Assembly: GCF_900096945.1 (NCBI RefSeq)
Contig: NZ_FMKA01000006.1
Coordinates: forward strand, 62,001 to 126,000
DNA: 64,000 bases
Source of the DNA: Anaerobium acetethylicum
GTDB taxonomy: Bacteria; Bacillota; Clostridia; Lachnospirales; Lachnospiraceae
Direction of reading: 5' to 3'
Shown: piece by piece, positions 54,953 to 63,066 of the stretch
Position numbering within the stretch: position 1 is the stretch's first letter
Layout of the letters: the number at the start of each line of letters is the position of its first letter
Translations under genes and position numbers: made by a program
Notes under the pieces: model-generated
What the model saw: the letters and a program-made list of their open reading frames with translations, nothing else
The model's database searches: none
What the model was told of the DNA's origin: nothing

Positions 54953-55410
54953 CAGAAGCCGGCCAATGTAAGGATAGCCCTACAAGATTGCGGGTCTTTC
55001 TCTTCGAGCCATGTTTCCAGATTGCTTATAGCGATATCCTTTTGAATATGGATGCTCTCTTCAAATCGATATTCGATTGCACATGTAAGGATATCAACAG
55101 GTTCATCAAGAACCTTACCGCCAAGAACTGGGTATTCGTCAATTACAATCCAGTCAGGTGGGAGACCATCAAAGAGAGCCTGCGGATACAATTCCCTAAA
55201 GTGAATCTCAATTTCCATAGCTTCGATCTCACCTTGTTCTTTATCTGGGTAACAAGTGGCATAAGATACATCGAAGCCTCTAGTGAGCAGCATCTGAACG
55301 ACATTGATGAGTTCAATATCAACAGGAATGGTCTTATCGGCGCATTTACAACAAGGCTTCGACCAAATTTCACTGTATAGCTCTAAACATCGTGGACACA
55401 TCGTCATCAT
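54952..55410 (-). CDS. Zinc-ribbon-like protein of unknown function (minus strand)
   Basis: 152 residues; the only minus-strand gene I can support. Read on the minus strand, GAAGGAAGTGATTGT precedes the ATG at 55410. The N-terminus has CPRCLELYSEIWSKPCCKC, a zinc-ribbon-like arrangement. The remainder is acidic with EGEIEAMEIEIHFRELYPQA-like strands and WIVIDEYPVLGGKVLDEP, and ends in a Leu/Ala-rich tail. No family is recognised. It lies between broken genes, yet has a clean start and no internal stop. Confidence 0.65.
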   Translation of the reverse strand: MMTMCPRCLELYSEIWSKPCCKCADKTIPVDIELINVVQMLLTRGFDVSYATCYPDKEQGEIEAMEIEIHFRELYPQALFDGLPPDWIVIDEYPVLGGKVLDEPVDILTCAIEYRFEESIHIQKDIAISNLETWLEEKDPQSCRAILTLAGF

Positions 55411-55471
55411 ACAATCACTTCCTTCACCAGTTTATAGAAAGTAGTTCTTTTAAGATTAAGTGCCTGCATAG

Positions 55472-56056
55472 TTGCAGTTGCAGTTTGCTCGCCAGTGCGG
55501 TGATATTTACCGCCGGGTACACTGGAATAACCGAGGTTACAAGTCTATTGTTTGGAGATGCGTCAGCCGTTTGGAGGAAAAAGGATCTGAATGTACTGCC
55601 CCTACCATAAACGAGGAAACATTGCAGACAGCAGTGGTCAAGGCTATTAACGAACTTTTGGCTAACAAAGAACCCTTCCTCCAGGCGTTGCAGAAAAACA
55701 TAGCTACTATACTTAATGAAGAAAATGATAATGCCACCAATGATATTGATAGCAAATTGGAAGAATTACAACAACAGCTTCTTATCCAAGCAAAATCCAA
55801 GAATGACTATGAAGATGTGGCTGATGAAATCTACCACCTTCGAGAATTGAAGCAAAATGCACTTGTTGAAAATGCAGAGCGTGAAGGAAAAAGGCAACGA
55901 ATCGCTGAAATGACTGATTTCTTTAATGAACAATCCTGTGAGTTAGAGGAATATGATGAGCAGTTAGTAAGGAGGCTTATAGAAAAAGTTACGGTATTTC
56001 ATGATAAGTTCGCCGTTGAATTCAAATCAGGAGTCGAGATTGATGTAGAAGGGTAA
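55472..56056 (+). pseudogene. C-terminal fragment of a large serine recombinase
   Basis: 194 codons. It begins in the zinc ribbon (QCGDIYRRVHWNNRGYKSIV, then WRCVSRLEEKGSECTA) and continues to a natural end EFKSGVEIDVEG through the coiled coil. It aligns with about residues 335-526 of the recombinase at 46299, with clear divergence, so it comes from a different copy. The resolvase and recombinase domains are gone. The break lies near 55480, where the pre-ribbon Cys is already lost. Confidence 0.82.
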
Positions 56057-56084
56057 TCTTTAGAAAGAGAACAGAAGAATTATA

Positions 56085-56113
56085 TTGGATTTTTAAAGAT
56101 AATATGATATAAT
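56085..56113 (+). promoter_or_regulatory. Promoter of the lsa(E)-lnu(B) unit
   Basis: TTGGAT (56085-56090) and TATAAT (56108-56113) are spaced by 17 bases, with the leader ORF 22 bases downstream. It lies just after the recombinase fragment. Confidence 0.75.
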
Positions 56114-56135
56114 AAAACGACTTGGAGGTGGAAGA

Positions 56136-56156
56136 ATGTATAACTTTTCTTGCTAA
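56136..56156 (+). CDS. Putative leader peptide MYNFSC before lsa(E)
   Basis: Six codons and a stop, behind TTGGAGGTGGAAGA. Part of its coding strand, AACTTTTCTTGC (56142-56153), is complementary to GCAAGAAAGTT at 56223-56233, so ribosome position on the leader can decide whether these pair. A terminator hairpin lies between the two. This is the layout of ribosome-mediated attenuation for ABC-F genes. Confidence 0.65.
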   Translation: MYNFSC

Positions 56157-56185
56157 TTATATGATGCATAATAAGATATTTAAAG

Positions 56186-56348
56186 AAACGGCTATAGAAC
56201 CGTTTGTTTTGTTATGCAAATTGCAAGAAAGTTAAGTATTCTACACTCAATAATACATTACAGTAACCTTATGTTATGTATAACAAAAGGTAATAATAGT
56301 ATTTGTTTTTGAGCCGTAAGAATTTACTTTCTTGCGGCTTTTAATATT
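56186..56348 (+). terminator. Two attenuator terminators in the lsa(E) leader
   Basis: Hairpin A: AAACGG (56186-56191)/CCGTTT (56200-56205), then GTTTTGTT. Hairpin B: AGCCGTAAGAA (56312-56322)/TTCTTGCGGCT (56329-56339) with one wobble, then TTTTAATATTT. Hairpin B is the stronger. Both precede the lsa(E) start by more than 150 bases, so transcription without inducer should stop in the leader. Confidence 0.7.
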
Positions 56349-56498
56349 TGTAAAAGAAAGGAAGATAAACGTGATAGACAATGATACTATGTCATTCATG
56401 ACAAAATCCTTGCAGAGTTGGATAACATTATAGAGTAATTAATGCCGAAAACCGACTTTGCTTATAAAATTTTTATAATGTAAAGGAGGAAGAAATAT

Positions 56499-57983
56499 AT
56501 GTCCTTAATAAATGTTTCAAATCTAACTTTTTCATATGAAGGAAGTTATGACAATATTTTTGAAAATGTAAGTTTTCAGATAGATACAGATTGGAAACTC
56601 GGTTTTATTGGAAGAAACGGACGCGGTAAAACTACTTTCTTAAATTTACTGCTTGGCAAATATGCGTATTCCGGCAATATAAGTTCTACAGTTAAGTTTG
56701 AGTATTTTCCTTATGATGTGGAAGATAAGAGTCTATATACAATTGAAGTAATGAAGAGTATTTGTACGGAATGTATGGATTGGGAGATTTTTCGTGAAAT
56801 ATCATTGCTTGATGTTCAAGAAGATGCTTTATATCGTCCGTTTAATACATTGTCAAATGGTGAGCAAACAAAGGTCCTTCTTGCAGCTTTATTCCTTACA
56901 GCGAGTTGTTTCCTGCTTATTGATGAACCTACAAACCATCTTGACATCGATGCACGTAATGTAGTGCAAAACTATTTGAAACGCAAGAAGGGGTTTATTT
57001 TGGTATCTCATGATAGAAGCTTACTTGATCAATGTGTTGACCATATACTATCTATCAATAAAACGAATATCGAAATCCAAAAGGGAAATTTTACTTCTTG
57101 GTGGGAGAACAAAACGTTACAAGATAATTTTGAACTGGCAGAAAACAAGAAACTCCTTAAAGAAATAGGAAGGTTGTCTTATGCAGCAAAACGTAGTTCA
57201 AACTGGTCAAATAAAGTAGAAAAAAGTAAATATGGAACAACAAATTCTGGTTCAAAACTGGATAAGGGTTATGTTGGACATAAGGCTGCAAAAGCGATGA
57301 AACGTGCCAAAAATATTGAGTCAAGACATCAGGAAGCCGTTTTACAAAAATCAGAATTGCTCCACAACATTGAACAATATGATGACTTAAAAATTTCACC
57401 ACTTGAATTTCACAAAGAGTGCTTAATAGAAGCGAATGATTTATCATTGTCTTATGGAGATAAAGAAGTATGCAGTAATCTTAATTTCAGAGTCAATATT
57501 GGTGATAGAGTTGCCATTATCGGAAAAAATGGGAGTGGTAAGTCTAGTATCCTAAAATTGATTAATGGAGATGATATTAAATTTACCGGAAATTTTATGC
57601 TAGCAAGTGGACTAAAAATTTCTTATATTTCGCAAGATACTTCATATTTAAAAGGTAATCTATCTGAATTTGCCTATAATAATAAGATCGATGAAACTCT
57701 ATTTAAAACGATTCTTCGTAAACTGGATTTTAATAGAGAGCAGTTTGATAAGAACATGGTGGATTTTAGTGCTGGTCAGAAAAAGAAAGTACTAATTGCT
57801 AAAAGCCTTTGTGAAAGTGCACATTTGTATATATGGGATGAGCCATTGAACTATATTGATATTTTTTCACGTATCCAAATTGAAAAAATGATTTTGGAAT
57901 ATTGTCCTACACTATTGTTTGTGGAGCATGATGATGCTTTTTGCAATAACATTTGTACGAAAAATATTAATTTAGGTTTGTAG
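56499..57983 (+). CDS. lsa(E): ABC-F resistance protein Lsa(E)-like
   Basis: 494 residues, the Lsa(E) length. Walker A GRNGRGKTT (38-46) with signature LSNGEQTK and LLIDEPTNHLDIDARN; second Walker A GKNGSGKSS near 343 with SAGQKKKVLIAKSL. The sequence follows Lsa(E) from staphylococci and enterococci with scattered substitutions. ABC-F proteins of this group protect the ribosome from pleuromutilins, lincosamides and streptogramin A. AAAGGAGGAAGAAATAT precedes ATG 56499. It is followed after about 50 bases by lnu(B), the usual partner. Confidence 0.92.
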   Translation: MSLINVSNLTFSYEGSYDNIFENVSFQIDTDWKLGFIGRNGRGKTTFLNLLLGKYAYSGNISSTVKFEYFPYDVEDKSLYTIEVMKSICTECMDWEIFREISLLDVQEDALYRPFNTLSNGEQTKVLLAALFLTASCFLLIDEPTNHLDIDARNVVQNYLKRKKGFILVSHDRSLLDQCVDHILSINKTNIEIQKGNFTSWWENKTLQDNFELAENKKLLKEIGRLSYAAKRSSNWSNKVEKSKYGTTNSGSKLDKGYVGHKAAKAMKRAKNIESRHQEAVLQKSELLHNIEQYDDLKISPLEFHKECLIEANDLSLSYGDKEVCSNLNFRVNIGDRVAIIGKNGSGKSSILKLINGDDIKFTGNFMLASGLKISYISQDTSYLKGNLSEFAYNNKIDETLFKTILRKLDFNREQFDKNMVDFSAGQKKKVLIAKSLCESAHLYIWDEPLNYIDIFSRIQIEKMILEYCPTLLFVEHDDAFCNNICTKNINLGL

Positions 57984-58036
57984 AGATTTTGAGTTGCCAC
58001 AATAACTAAAAGATATTTACATGAAAGGGTGAAGAA

Positions 58037-58840
58037 ATGTTAAAACAAAAAGAATTAATTGCAAACGTTAAGAATCTTACTGAGTCAGATGAACGAATTA
58101 CAGCTTGTATGATGTATGGATCGTTTACCAAAGGAGAAGGTGACCAATACTCTGATATAGAGTTCTATATATTTTTGAAAGATAGTATAACCTCGAACTT
58201 TGATTCATCCAACTGGTTGTTTGACGTAGCTCCGTACTTGATGCTTTATAAAAATGAGTACGGAACAGAGGTAGTTATTTTTGATAATCTTATACGTGGG
58301 GAATTTCATTTCCTTTCTGAAATAGATATGAACATAATCCCCTCGTTTAAAGATTCAGGTTATATTCCTGATACGAAGGCTATGCTTATTTACGATGAAA
58401 CAGGGCAATTAGAAAATTATTTATCAGAGATAAGTGGTGCAAGACCAAATAGACTTACTGAAGAAAATGCTAATTTTTTGTTGTGTAATTTCTCTAATCT
58501 ATGGTTGATGGGAATCAACGTTCTAAAAAGAGGAGAATATGCTCGTTCATTAGAACTCTTATCACAACTTCAAAAAAATACACTACAACTTATACGTATG
58601 GCAGAAAAAAATGCTGATAATTGGCTAAACATGAGTAAAAACCTTGAAAAAGAAATTAGCCTTGAAAATTATAAAAAATTTGCAAAGACCACTGCTCGAT
58701 TAGATAAGGTAGAATTATTTGAAGCCTATAAAAATTCTTTGCTATTAGTTATGGATTTGCAAAGTCACCTTATTGAACAATACAACTTAAAAGTTACACA
58801 TGACATTTTAGAAAGATTGTTGAATTACATTAGTGAATAG
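58037..58840 (+). CDS. lnu(B): Lincosamide nucleotidyltransferase Lnu(B)
   Basis: 267 residues, the Lnu(B) length. The nucleotidyltransferase motif is MMYGSFTKGEGDQYSDIEFY (Gly28-Ser29, Asp40 and Glu42). It transfers AMP to a hydroxyl of lincomycin and clindamycin. The sequence agrees with Lnu(B) almost throughout as I remember it. ATGAAAGGGTGAAGAA precedes ATG 58037. The lsa(E)-lnu(B) order is as in Gram-positive multiresistance clusters. Confidence 0.95.
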   Translation: MLKQKELIANVKNLTESDERITACMMYGSFTKGEGDQYSDIEFYIFLKDSITSNFDSSNWLFDVAPYLMLYKNEYGTEVVIFDNLIRGEFHFLSEIDMNIIPSFKDSGYIPDTKAMLIYDETGQLENYLSEISGARPNRLTEENANFLLCNFSNLWLMGINVLKRGEYARSLELLSQLQKNTLQLIRMAEKNADNWLNMSKNLEKEISLENYKKFAKTTARLDKVELFEAYKNSLLLVMDLQSHLIEQYNLKVTHDILERLLNYISE

Positions 58841-58916
58841 GAGAGTAACGTTATTCACAGTATTGGGTACTGAAAATTAACAGCATACCTCAGTTTTTCA
58901 AAAAACAGCGAAGCCT

Positions 58917-59040
58917 ATGGATATGTTCCCGTCTACCGATAGTGCAAAAAGTGTCGTGGATATGTTTCCGAGAACGGACATACACAAATGACATTCATTC
59001 TGTCCTCTCAATCCATGGTGTTAGAGGAAACATATCGACT
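58917..59040. repeat. GATATGTTCCC repeats, orphan IS end (right set)
   Basis: ATGGATATGTTCCCG (58917-58931) and GTGGATATGTTTCCG (58956-58970) are direct; GGAAACATATCGACT (59026-59040) is inverted. They match the set at 54452-54535, so related ends flank the segment from the RlmD-like fragment to lnu(B). The rest of the gap 58841-59464 has no gene, apart from a terminator at 59205-59243 and a run of TGTGCAAA-like words near 59325-59365. Confidence 0.65.
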
Positions 59041-59204
59041 GTGAACCTTTTAATTTTCCCTATACTTTTTAATTATTTTGACTGAATGAATGTAAGGGTA
59101 TTCAAGTTAGATTTATTCAGTAACGTGCCAATCGAAAAAACTCAATATGTTAGCAATCTAATGTGTTTAGAAAGTCTGATGGATTCTGTAAACGCACTGA
59201 TTTG

Positions 59205-59243
59205 AAGCCTTTTCCGGGGTTAATCCCAGGAGAGGGCTTTTTA
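59205..59243 (+). terminator. Terminator in the lnu(B) downstream gap
   Basis: AAGCC...TCC-GGGG-TTAA-TCCC-AGGA...GGCTTTTT forms a long interrupted stem (59205-59239) followed by a T run. It may end the lsa(E)-lnu(B) transcript or belong to a lost gene. Confidence 0.65.
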
Positions 59244-59464
59244 TTATTGTATCAAAATCTGCATGAACATAGAGAGAATCATTCAGAAAATGATACAATT
59301 TAATAAAGCCCAAAGGTACTGTGCATAGGGGTATGCAATGTGCAAAAAGGGTGTGCAAATGTGCGAGGCCGGGAGCAACCGGTTATTTTTATATCTTTTA
59401 TTATATTTTAGCTGAAATTTACTTATTTTGGACTTGAGTTCAATGATTAAAGGATGGTGAAAAT

Positions 59465-60007
59465 GTGAATTATCAAGAGTGGATTTTCAAGATTAAACAC
59501 CATTTAGAAAATGTTCGCAAACAGGCGGTAAAACTAACTGCAGAGGTAATTGGGCAAACCCTATGTGAAGATGATTTCTACATGATTAGTATTTTAGATA
59601 AATGTATTAGGCTCATCGATGGGTTTGCAATTATGATAGAGAAGCGAAACTTGACGTGTGCAGGGATACTATTACGAGTACAGATTGACAACTGTTTACG
59701 GACATATGCACTTTATGCAGCGGAAAATCAAACTGAGATTATCCGAAGTGTGTATAGCGGGGAGAAACAAATTAACAGAATGAAAGCTAAGGATGGGAAT
59801 CTTATGACAGATGCCTACCTACGTAAGCAGCTAGCGAAATTTGACAAGAGATTTGATTCTGTGTATAAGGCTGCTTCTGGTTACATCCATCATTCTGAGA
59901 AGGCATTTTACTCTGTGGTATCTGTAAAAGAAATGATGATGATAATGCAAAACAAACGTATGGGTGTAGACATACAAATCCAGATATTTGTGGCTCCAGC
60001 TATATAA
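59465..60007 (+). CDS. Helical protein of unknown function, probably 3'-truncated
   Basis: 180 residues from GTG 59465 (GGATGGTGAAAAT upstream). All helical, with YMISILDKCIRLIDGFAIMI, CAGILLRVQIDNCLRTYALY and YKAASGYIHHSEKAFYSVVS; the pattern resembles DUF5677-like proteins, which I offer only as a possibility. The last about 15 codons overlap, in another frame, a Cys-rich tail-like sequence running to 60105, so the native 3' end is probably lost. Confidence 0.5.
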   Translation: MNYQEWIFKIKHHLENVRKQAVKLTAEVIGQTLCEDDFYMISILDKCIRLIDGFAIMIEKRNLTCAGILLRVQIDNCLRTYALYAAENQTEIIRSVYSGEKQINRMKAKDGNLMTDAYLRKQLAKFDKRFDSVYKAASGYIHHSEKAFYSVVSVKEMMMIMQNKRMGVDIQIQIFVAPAI

Positions 60008-60105
60008 ATAATGTTTGTGCATTTGCATCTGAAGATAAAATTTGCAAAAAGCCTTCTGCAAAATGGAAAAAGATATATTACTTACTAAAAAGGGAGGAGG
60101 CTTAA
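59959..60105 (+). pseudogene. 3' remnant of a cysteine-rich small-protein gene
   Basis: Open frame without a start, reading YGCRHTNPDICGSSYINNVC and then AFASEDKICKKPSAKW to a stop at 60105. The Cys spacing (C-x7-C-x7-C-x8-C) suggests a metal site. It overlaps the end of the preceding ORF and ends 1 base before the hsdS start, so it looks like a junction remnant from the block that brought hsdS. Confidence 0.4.
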
Positions 60106-61029
60106 ATGGATTTTTTCAAATTAGAATCACTTTGTGATGAGATAATTGATTGTCCACATTCTACTCCGAGGTGGTTAGATAGTGGAATAAGAGTAATTAG
60201 AAACTACAATTTAAATGGAGCACATTTTGACTTCTCCAAATCATCATATGTTGATGAAGAGACATATTTGAATAGAACTAAAAGAGCAAAACCAGAAGCA
60301 AACGATATTATTATTTCGCGTGAGGCACCAATGGGGACAGTTGCAATCATGCCAAAAGGTTTAAAATGTTGCTTAGGTCAAAGACTAGTTTTGCTAAAAG
60401 TTAAGACTGAAAAGGTAAATCCACACTATTTACTATATGCATTAATGTCCCAATACGTACAAAAACAAATTAGAAAAGTAGATGTCACTGGATCAATAGT
60501 AAGCAACTTAAATATTCCAGACTTAAAGGAGCTAGTAATACCTGTATGTGAACGAAATGAACAAGATAAAGTTGCATCCATCTTAGTCTCTATTGATAAA
60601 AAGATTGGGATTAACAATAGAATTAATGACACACTTCAACAGCAAGCACATGATATTTACATGCACCTATTCTATAAAAAGAATACAAATGGAAAAATTT
60701 CTGACCTGTTAATAGAAAATGGAAAATCTAGTATAAAGGTTGGAGAAGCTAAAGATATTAATGGGGACTATCCGTTTTTCACAAGCGGTGAAGCAATTCT
60801 TGAATGGAAAGAAGCACTTGTTGAAGGTAGAAATTGTTTCTTAAATACAGGTGGAAATGCTGATGTAAAATTCTATGTAGGTGGTGCTGCATATTCTACT
60901 GATACTTGGTGTATTAGCGCAAGGGATAAGATTCCACGGATAAAGCTCGTGGACTGCAAGAATATTGATTACCTAAAACAGAGTGGCGTTTACTTCCTTG
61001 ATTGGTGGCTTTTCTTATTTACGGATTGA
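60106..61029 (+). pseudogene. hsdS: Type I restriction specificity subunit HsdS, truncated
   Basis: 307 codons. The first target-recognition domain (about 1-160) ends in the typical GSIVSNLNIPDLKELVIPV, followed by the conserved coiled spacer (KVASILVSIDKKIGINNRIN). The second domain starts normally (GDYPFFTSGEAILEWKEALV, then GNADVKFYVGGAAYSTDTWC) but breaks after the CIS motif into unrelated codons (SARDKIPRIKLVDCK) and stops. The second TRD and closing repeat are missing. AAGGGAGGAGGCTTAA precedes ATG 60106. One-TRD HsdS can sometimes dimerise, but no hsdM is present. Confidence 0.8.
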
Positions 61030-61049
61030 CTTTGACTGTGAATATACGT

Positions 61050-61083
61050 ATAATAATATCAACAATGTTGTTGATATTATTAT
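61050..61083. promoter_or_regulatory. Perfect 16-bp-arm palindrome before the DUF1413 gene
   Basis: TAATAATATCAACAA (61051-61065) and TTGTTGATATTATTA (61068-61082) are exact inverse complements around TG; one further pair extends each arm. AT-rich and directly before AAGGAG of the DUF1413 gene, it looks like an operator for a dimeric repressor rather than a terminator, as there is no GC core. Confidence 0.7.
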
Positions 61084-61101
61084 TAATAAGGAGTGGACAA
61101 C

Positions 61102-61347
61102 ATGATTGATGTAAATGAGCTATTGGAAGAAGCTATTAGAGAAACTGAAAATCTAAATGATGGCGAAGTTTTTCTTGTTAAAGATTTATTCAAGGGATAT
61201 GTGTGGAATAGGATACCCAGAAAGGATCGACTTCTGCTTGGAACGTTATTTTTAAACCATGTTAGCAAAATGAATGGTAATTTAAAGGCTATTGAAAAGA
61301 CTTCATCTAATCAGCAGAGGTATAAAAAGACAATTGATAAGTTTTAA
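61102..61347 (+). CDS. DUF1413 domain protein
   Basis: 81 residues from ATG 61102, 8 bases after AAGGAG; a GTG at 61093 overlaps that site. It contains the DUF1413 pattern VFLVKDLFKGYVWNRIPRKD followed by LLLGTLFLNHV. Such small proteins occur on Gram-positive plasmids and islands with poorly known roles. A perfect palindrome lies immediately upstream and is a candidate control site. Confidence 0.7.
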   Translation: MIDVNELLEEAIRETENLNDGEVFLVKDLFKGYVWNRIPRKDRLLLGTLFLNHVSKMNGNLKAIEKTSSNQQRYKKTIDKF

Positions 61348-61449
61348 CTATCTTTTGTGAAATTAAAAAAATTATAAATATGTTGAGTAGAAGCAAAAGA
61401 TTTGGCTTGGAATTTTTACAGCAGTGAATCGATAAAAGGAGCATGCTTG

Positions 61450-62319
61450 ATGGTAGATAATATTATTAAATCAGTAGCAGAGAAATTATCCTCTCTGTCT
61501 TATATAGAAGGTATTGTTTTAGGTGGTTCACGTGCAAGGGGCACCCATACAGAGGATTCGGATATAGATATCGGCATCTATTACAATTCAGAATCATTTG
61601 ACATAAATACTATTAATCAATTCGCTACAAAGCTGGATGATGAGCATAGAAATAACCTTGTTGTACCTCCCGGAGCATGGGGTGATTGGATTAATGGCGG
61701 CGGATGGTTAGTCATAAACGGGTATCATGTGGATTTAATTTTACGTGATATTAAACGTGTGGAACAAATAATGAAAGATACAGAGCACGGAATTGTTACT
61801 GCCAATTATCAGACTGGGCATCCCCATGGTTATATTAGTGCAATGTATCGAGGAGAATTAGCGATTAGCAAAATACTATATGCTAAGAATGAAAGCTTAT
61901 GCGAATTAAAAAAACAGGCAGAAACTTATCCCAATGCTTTGCAGAAAAGTTTAGTTAACTTTTTTATGTTTGAAGCAGGGTTCTCTTTAATGTTTGTAAA
62001 AGCAAATTCGGGAACAGACGATAAATATTATATTGCGGGTCATGTTTTTCGTATAGTTTCATGTTTAAATCAAGTGTTATTTGCATGTAATAATGCTTAT
62101 TGTATCAACGAAAAGAAAGCTATAAAACTGCTTGAAACTTTTGAACATAAACCTGAAAAATATACCGAGAAGGTAAATCATATTTTTGAAGTACTCGGTA
62201 TCTCACTTTTTGAATGCTACGACATGACCGAGAAGCTTTATAATGAAGTGAATGAAATTGTATCGGAGATAAATAACTTTTTAAACGAGGAGAGTTCAGA
62301 TGAAAGAAAACAAATATGA
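61450..62319 (+). CDS. Nucleotidyltransferase of the ant(6) cluster
   Basis: 289 residues from ATG 61450 (AAAGGAGCATGCTTG upstream). The motif VLGGSRARGTHTEDSDIDIG has Gly26-Ser27 and Asp38/Asp40, the catalytic core of aminoglycoside-type nucleotidyltransferases. A helical C-terminal domain of about 150 residues follows. This gene is usually found with a methyltransferase just before ant(6)/aadE in Gram-positive clusters. Its own substrate is not established, so I do not name a drug. It overlaps the next gene by 20 bases. Confidence 0.85.
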   Translation: MVDNIIKSVAEKLSSLSYIEGIVLGGSRARGTHTEDSDIDIGIYYNSESFDINTINQFATKLDDEHRNNLVVPPGAWGDWINGGGWLVINGYHVDLILRDIKRVEQIMKDTEHGIVTANYQTGHPHGYISAMYRGELAISKILYAKNESLCELKKQAETYPNALQKSLVNFFMFEAGFSLMFVKANSGTDDKYYIAGHVFRIVSCLNQVLFACNNAYCINEKKAIKLLETFEHKPEKYTEKVNHIFEVLGISLFECYDMTEKLYNEVNEIVSEINNFLNEESSDERKQI

Positions 62320-63034
62320 TGATAATATATTTTTTCAAAAATACAGTCAAATGAGTCGCTCGCAGAAAGGACTGGCTGGTGCGGGAGAATGGGAGACTTT
62401 GAAAAAGATGCTACCTGATTTTAAGGGTAAGCGTGTGCTTGATTTAGGATGCGGCTATGGATGGCACTGTATATATGCGATGGAAAACGGTGCTTCCTCT
62501 GTAGTAGGTGTTGATATTTCTCATAAAATGCTCGAAGTAGCAAAAGGAAAAACCCATTTTCCACAGATTGAATATGAATGCTGTGCCATAGAAGATGTGG
62601 ATTTCCCAGAGGAGAGCTTTGATGTAATACTAAGTTCGCTTGCGTTTCATTATGTAGCAGACTATGAGAATTTAATAAAAAAGATATATAGGATGCTGAA
62701 GGCTGGTGGCAATTTAGTTTTTACAGTTGAACATCCTGTTTTTACTGCTCATGGAACACAAGACTGGTATTATAACGAAAAAGGAGAAATACTGCATTTC
62801 CCGGTGGACAATTATTATTATGAGGGCAAACGGACAGCTATGTTTTTGGAAGAAAAGGTTACAAAATATCATAGAACACTGACCACATATCTAAATACAC
62901 TGCTTTCAAATAGTTTTATAATAAATCAGATTGTGGAGCCACAGCCGCCAGAGAACATGATGGATATTCCGGGGATGGCGGATGAAATGCGACGCCCAAT
63001 GATGCTGATTGTATCGGCAAAAAAGAAGATGTAA
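62300..63034 (+). CDS. Class I SAM-dependent methyltransferase
   Basis: 244 residues. Motif I is VLDLGCGYGWHCIYAME (about 47-63), then VVGVDISHKML (motif II), FDVILSSLAFHYV (motif IV) and GGNLVFTVEHPVF. The substrate is unknown. Genes like this accompany ant(6) in the aadE-sat4-aphA3 region of enterococci and streptococci. The GAGGAGAG for ATG 62300 lies inside the upstream gene. Confidence 0.88.
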   Translation: MKENKYDDNIFFQKYSQMSRSQKGLAGAGEWETLKKMLPDFKGKRVLDLGCGYGWHCIYAMENGASSVVGVDISHKMLEVAKGKTHFPQIEYECCAIEDVDFPEESFDVILSSLAFHYVADYENLIKKIYRMLKAGGNLVFTVEHPVFTAHGTQDWYYNEKGEILHFPVDNYYYEGKRTAMFLEEKVTKYHRTLTTYLNTLLSNSFIINQIVEPQPPENMMDIPGMADEMRRPMMLIVSAKKKM

Positions 63035-63066
63035 TAATATAGAAAAAATAAACGAGGAGTATGTAA

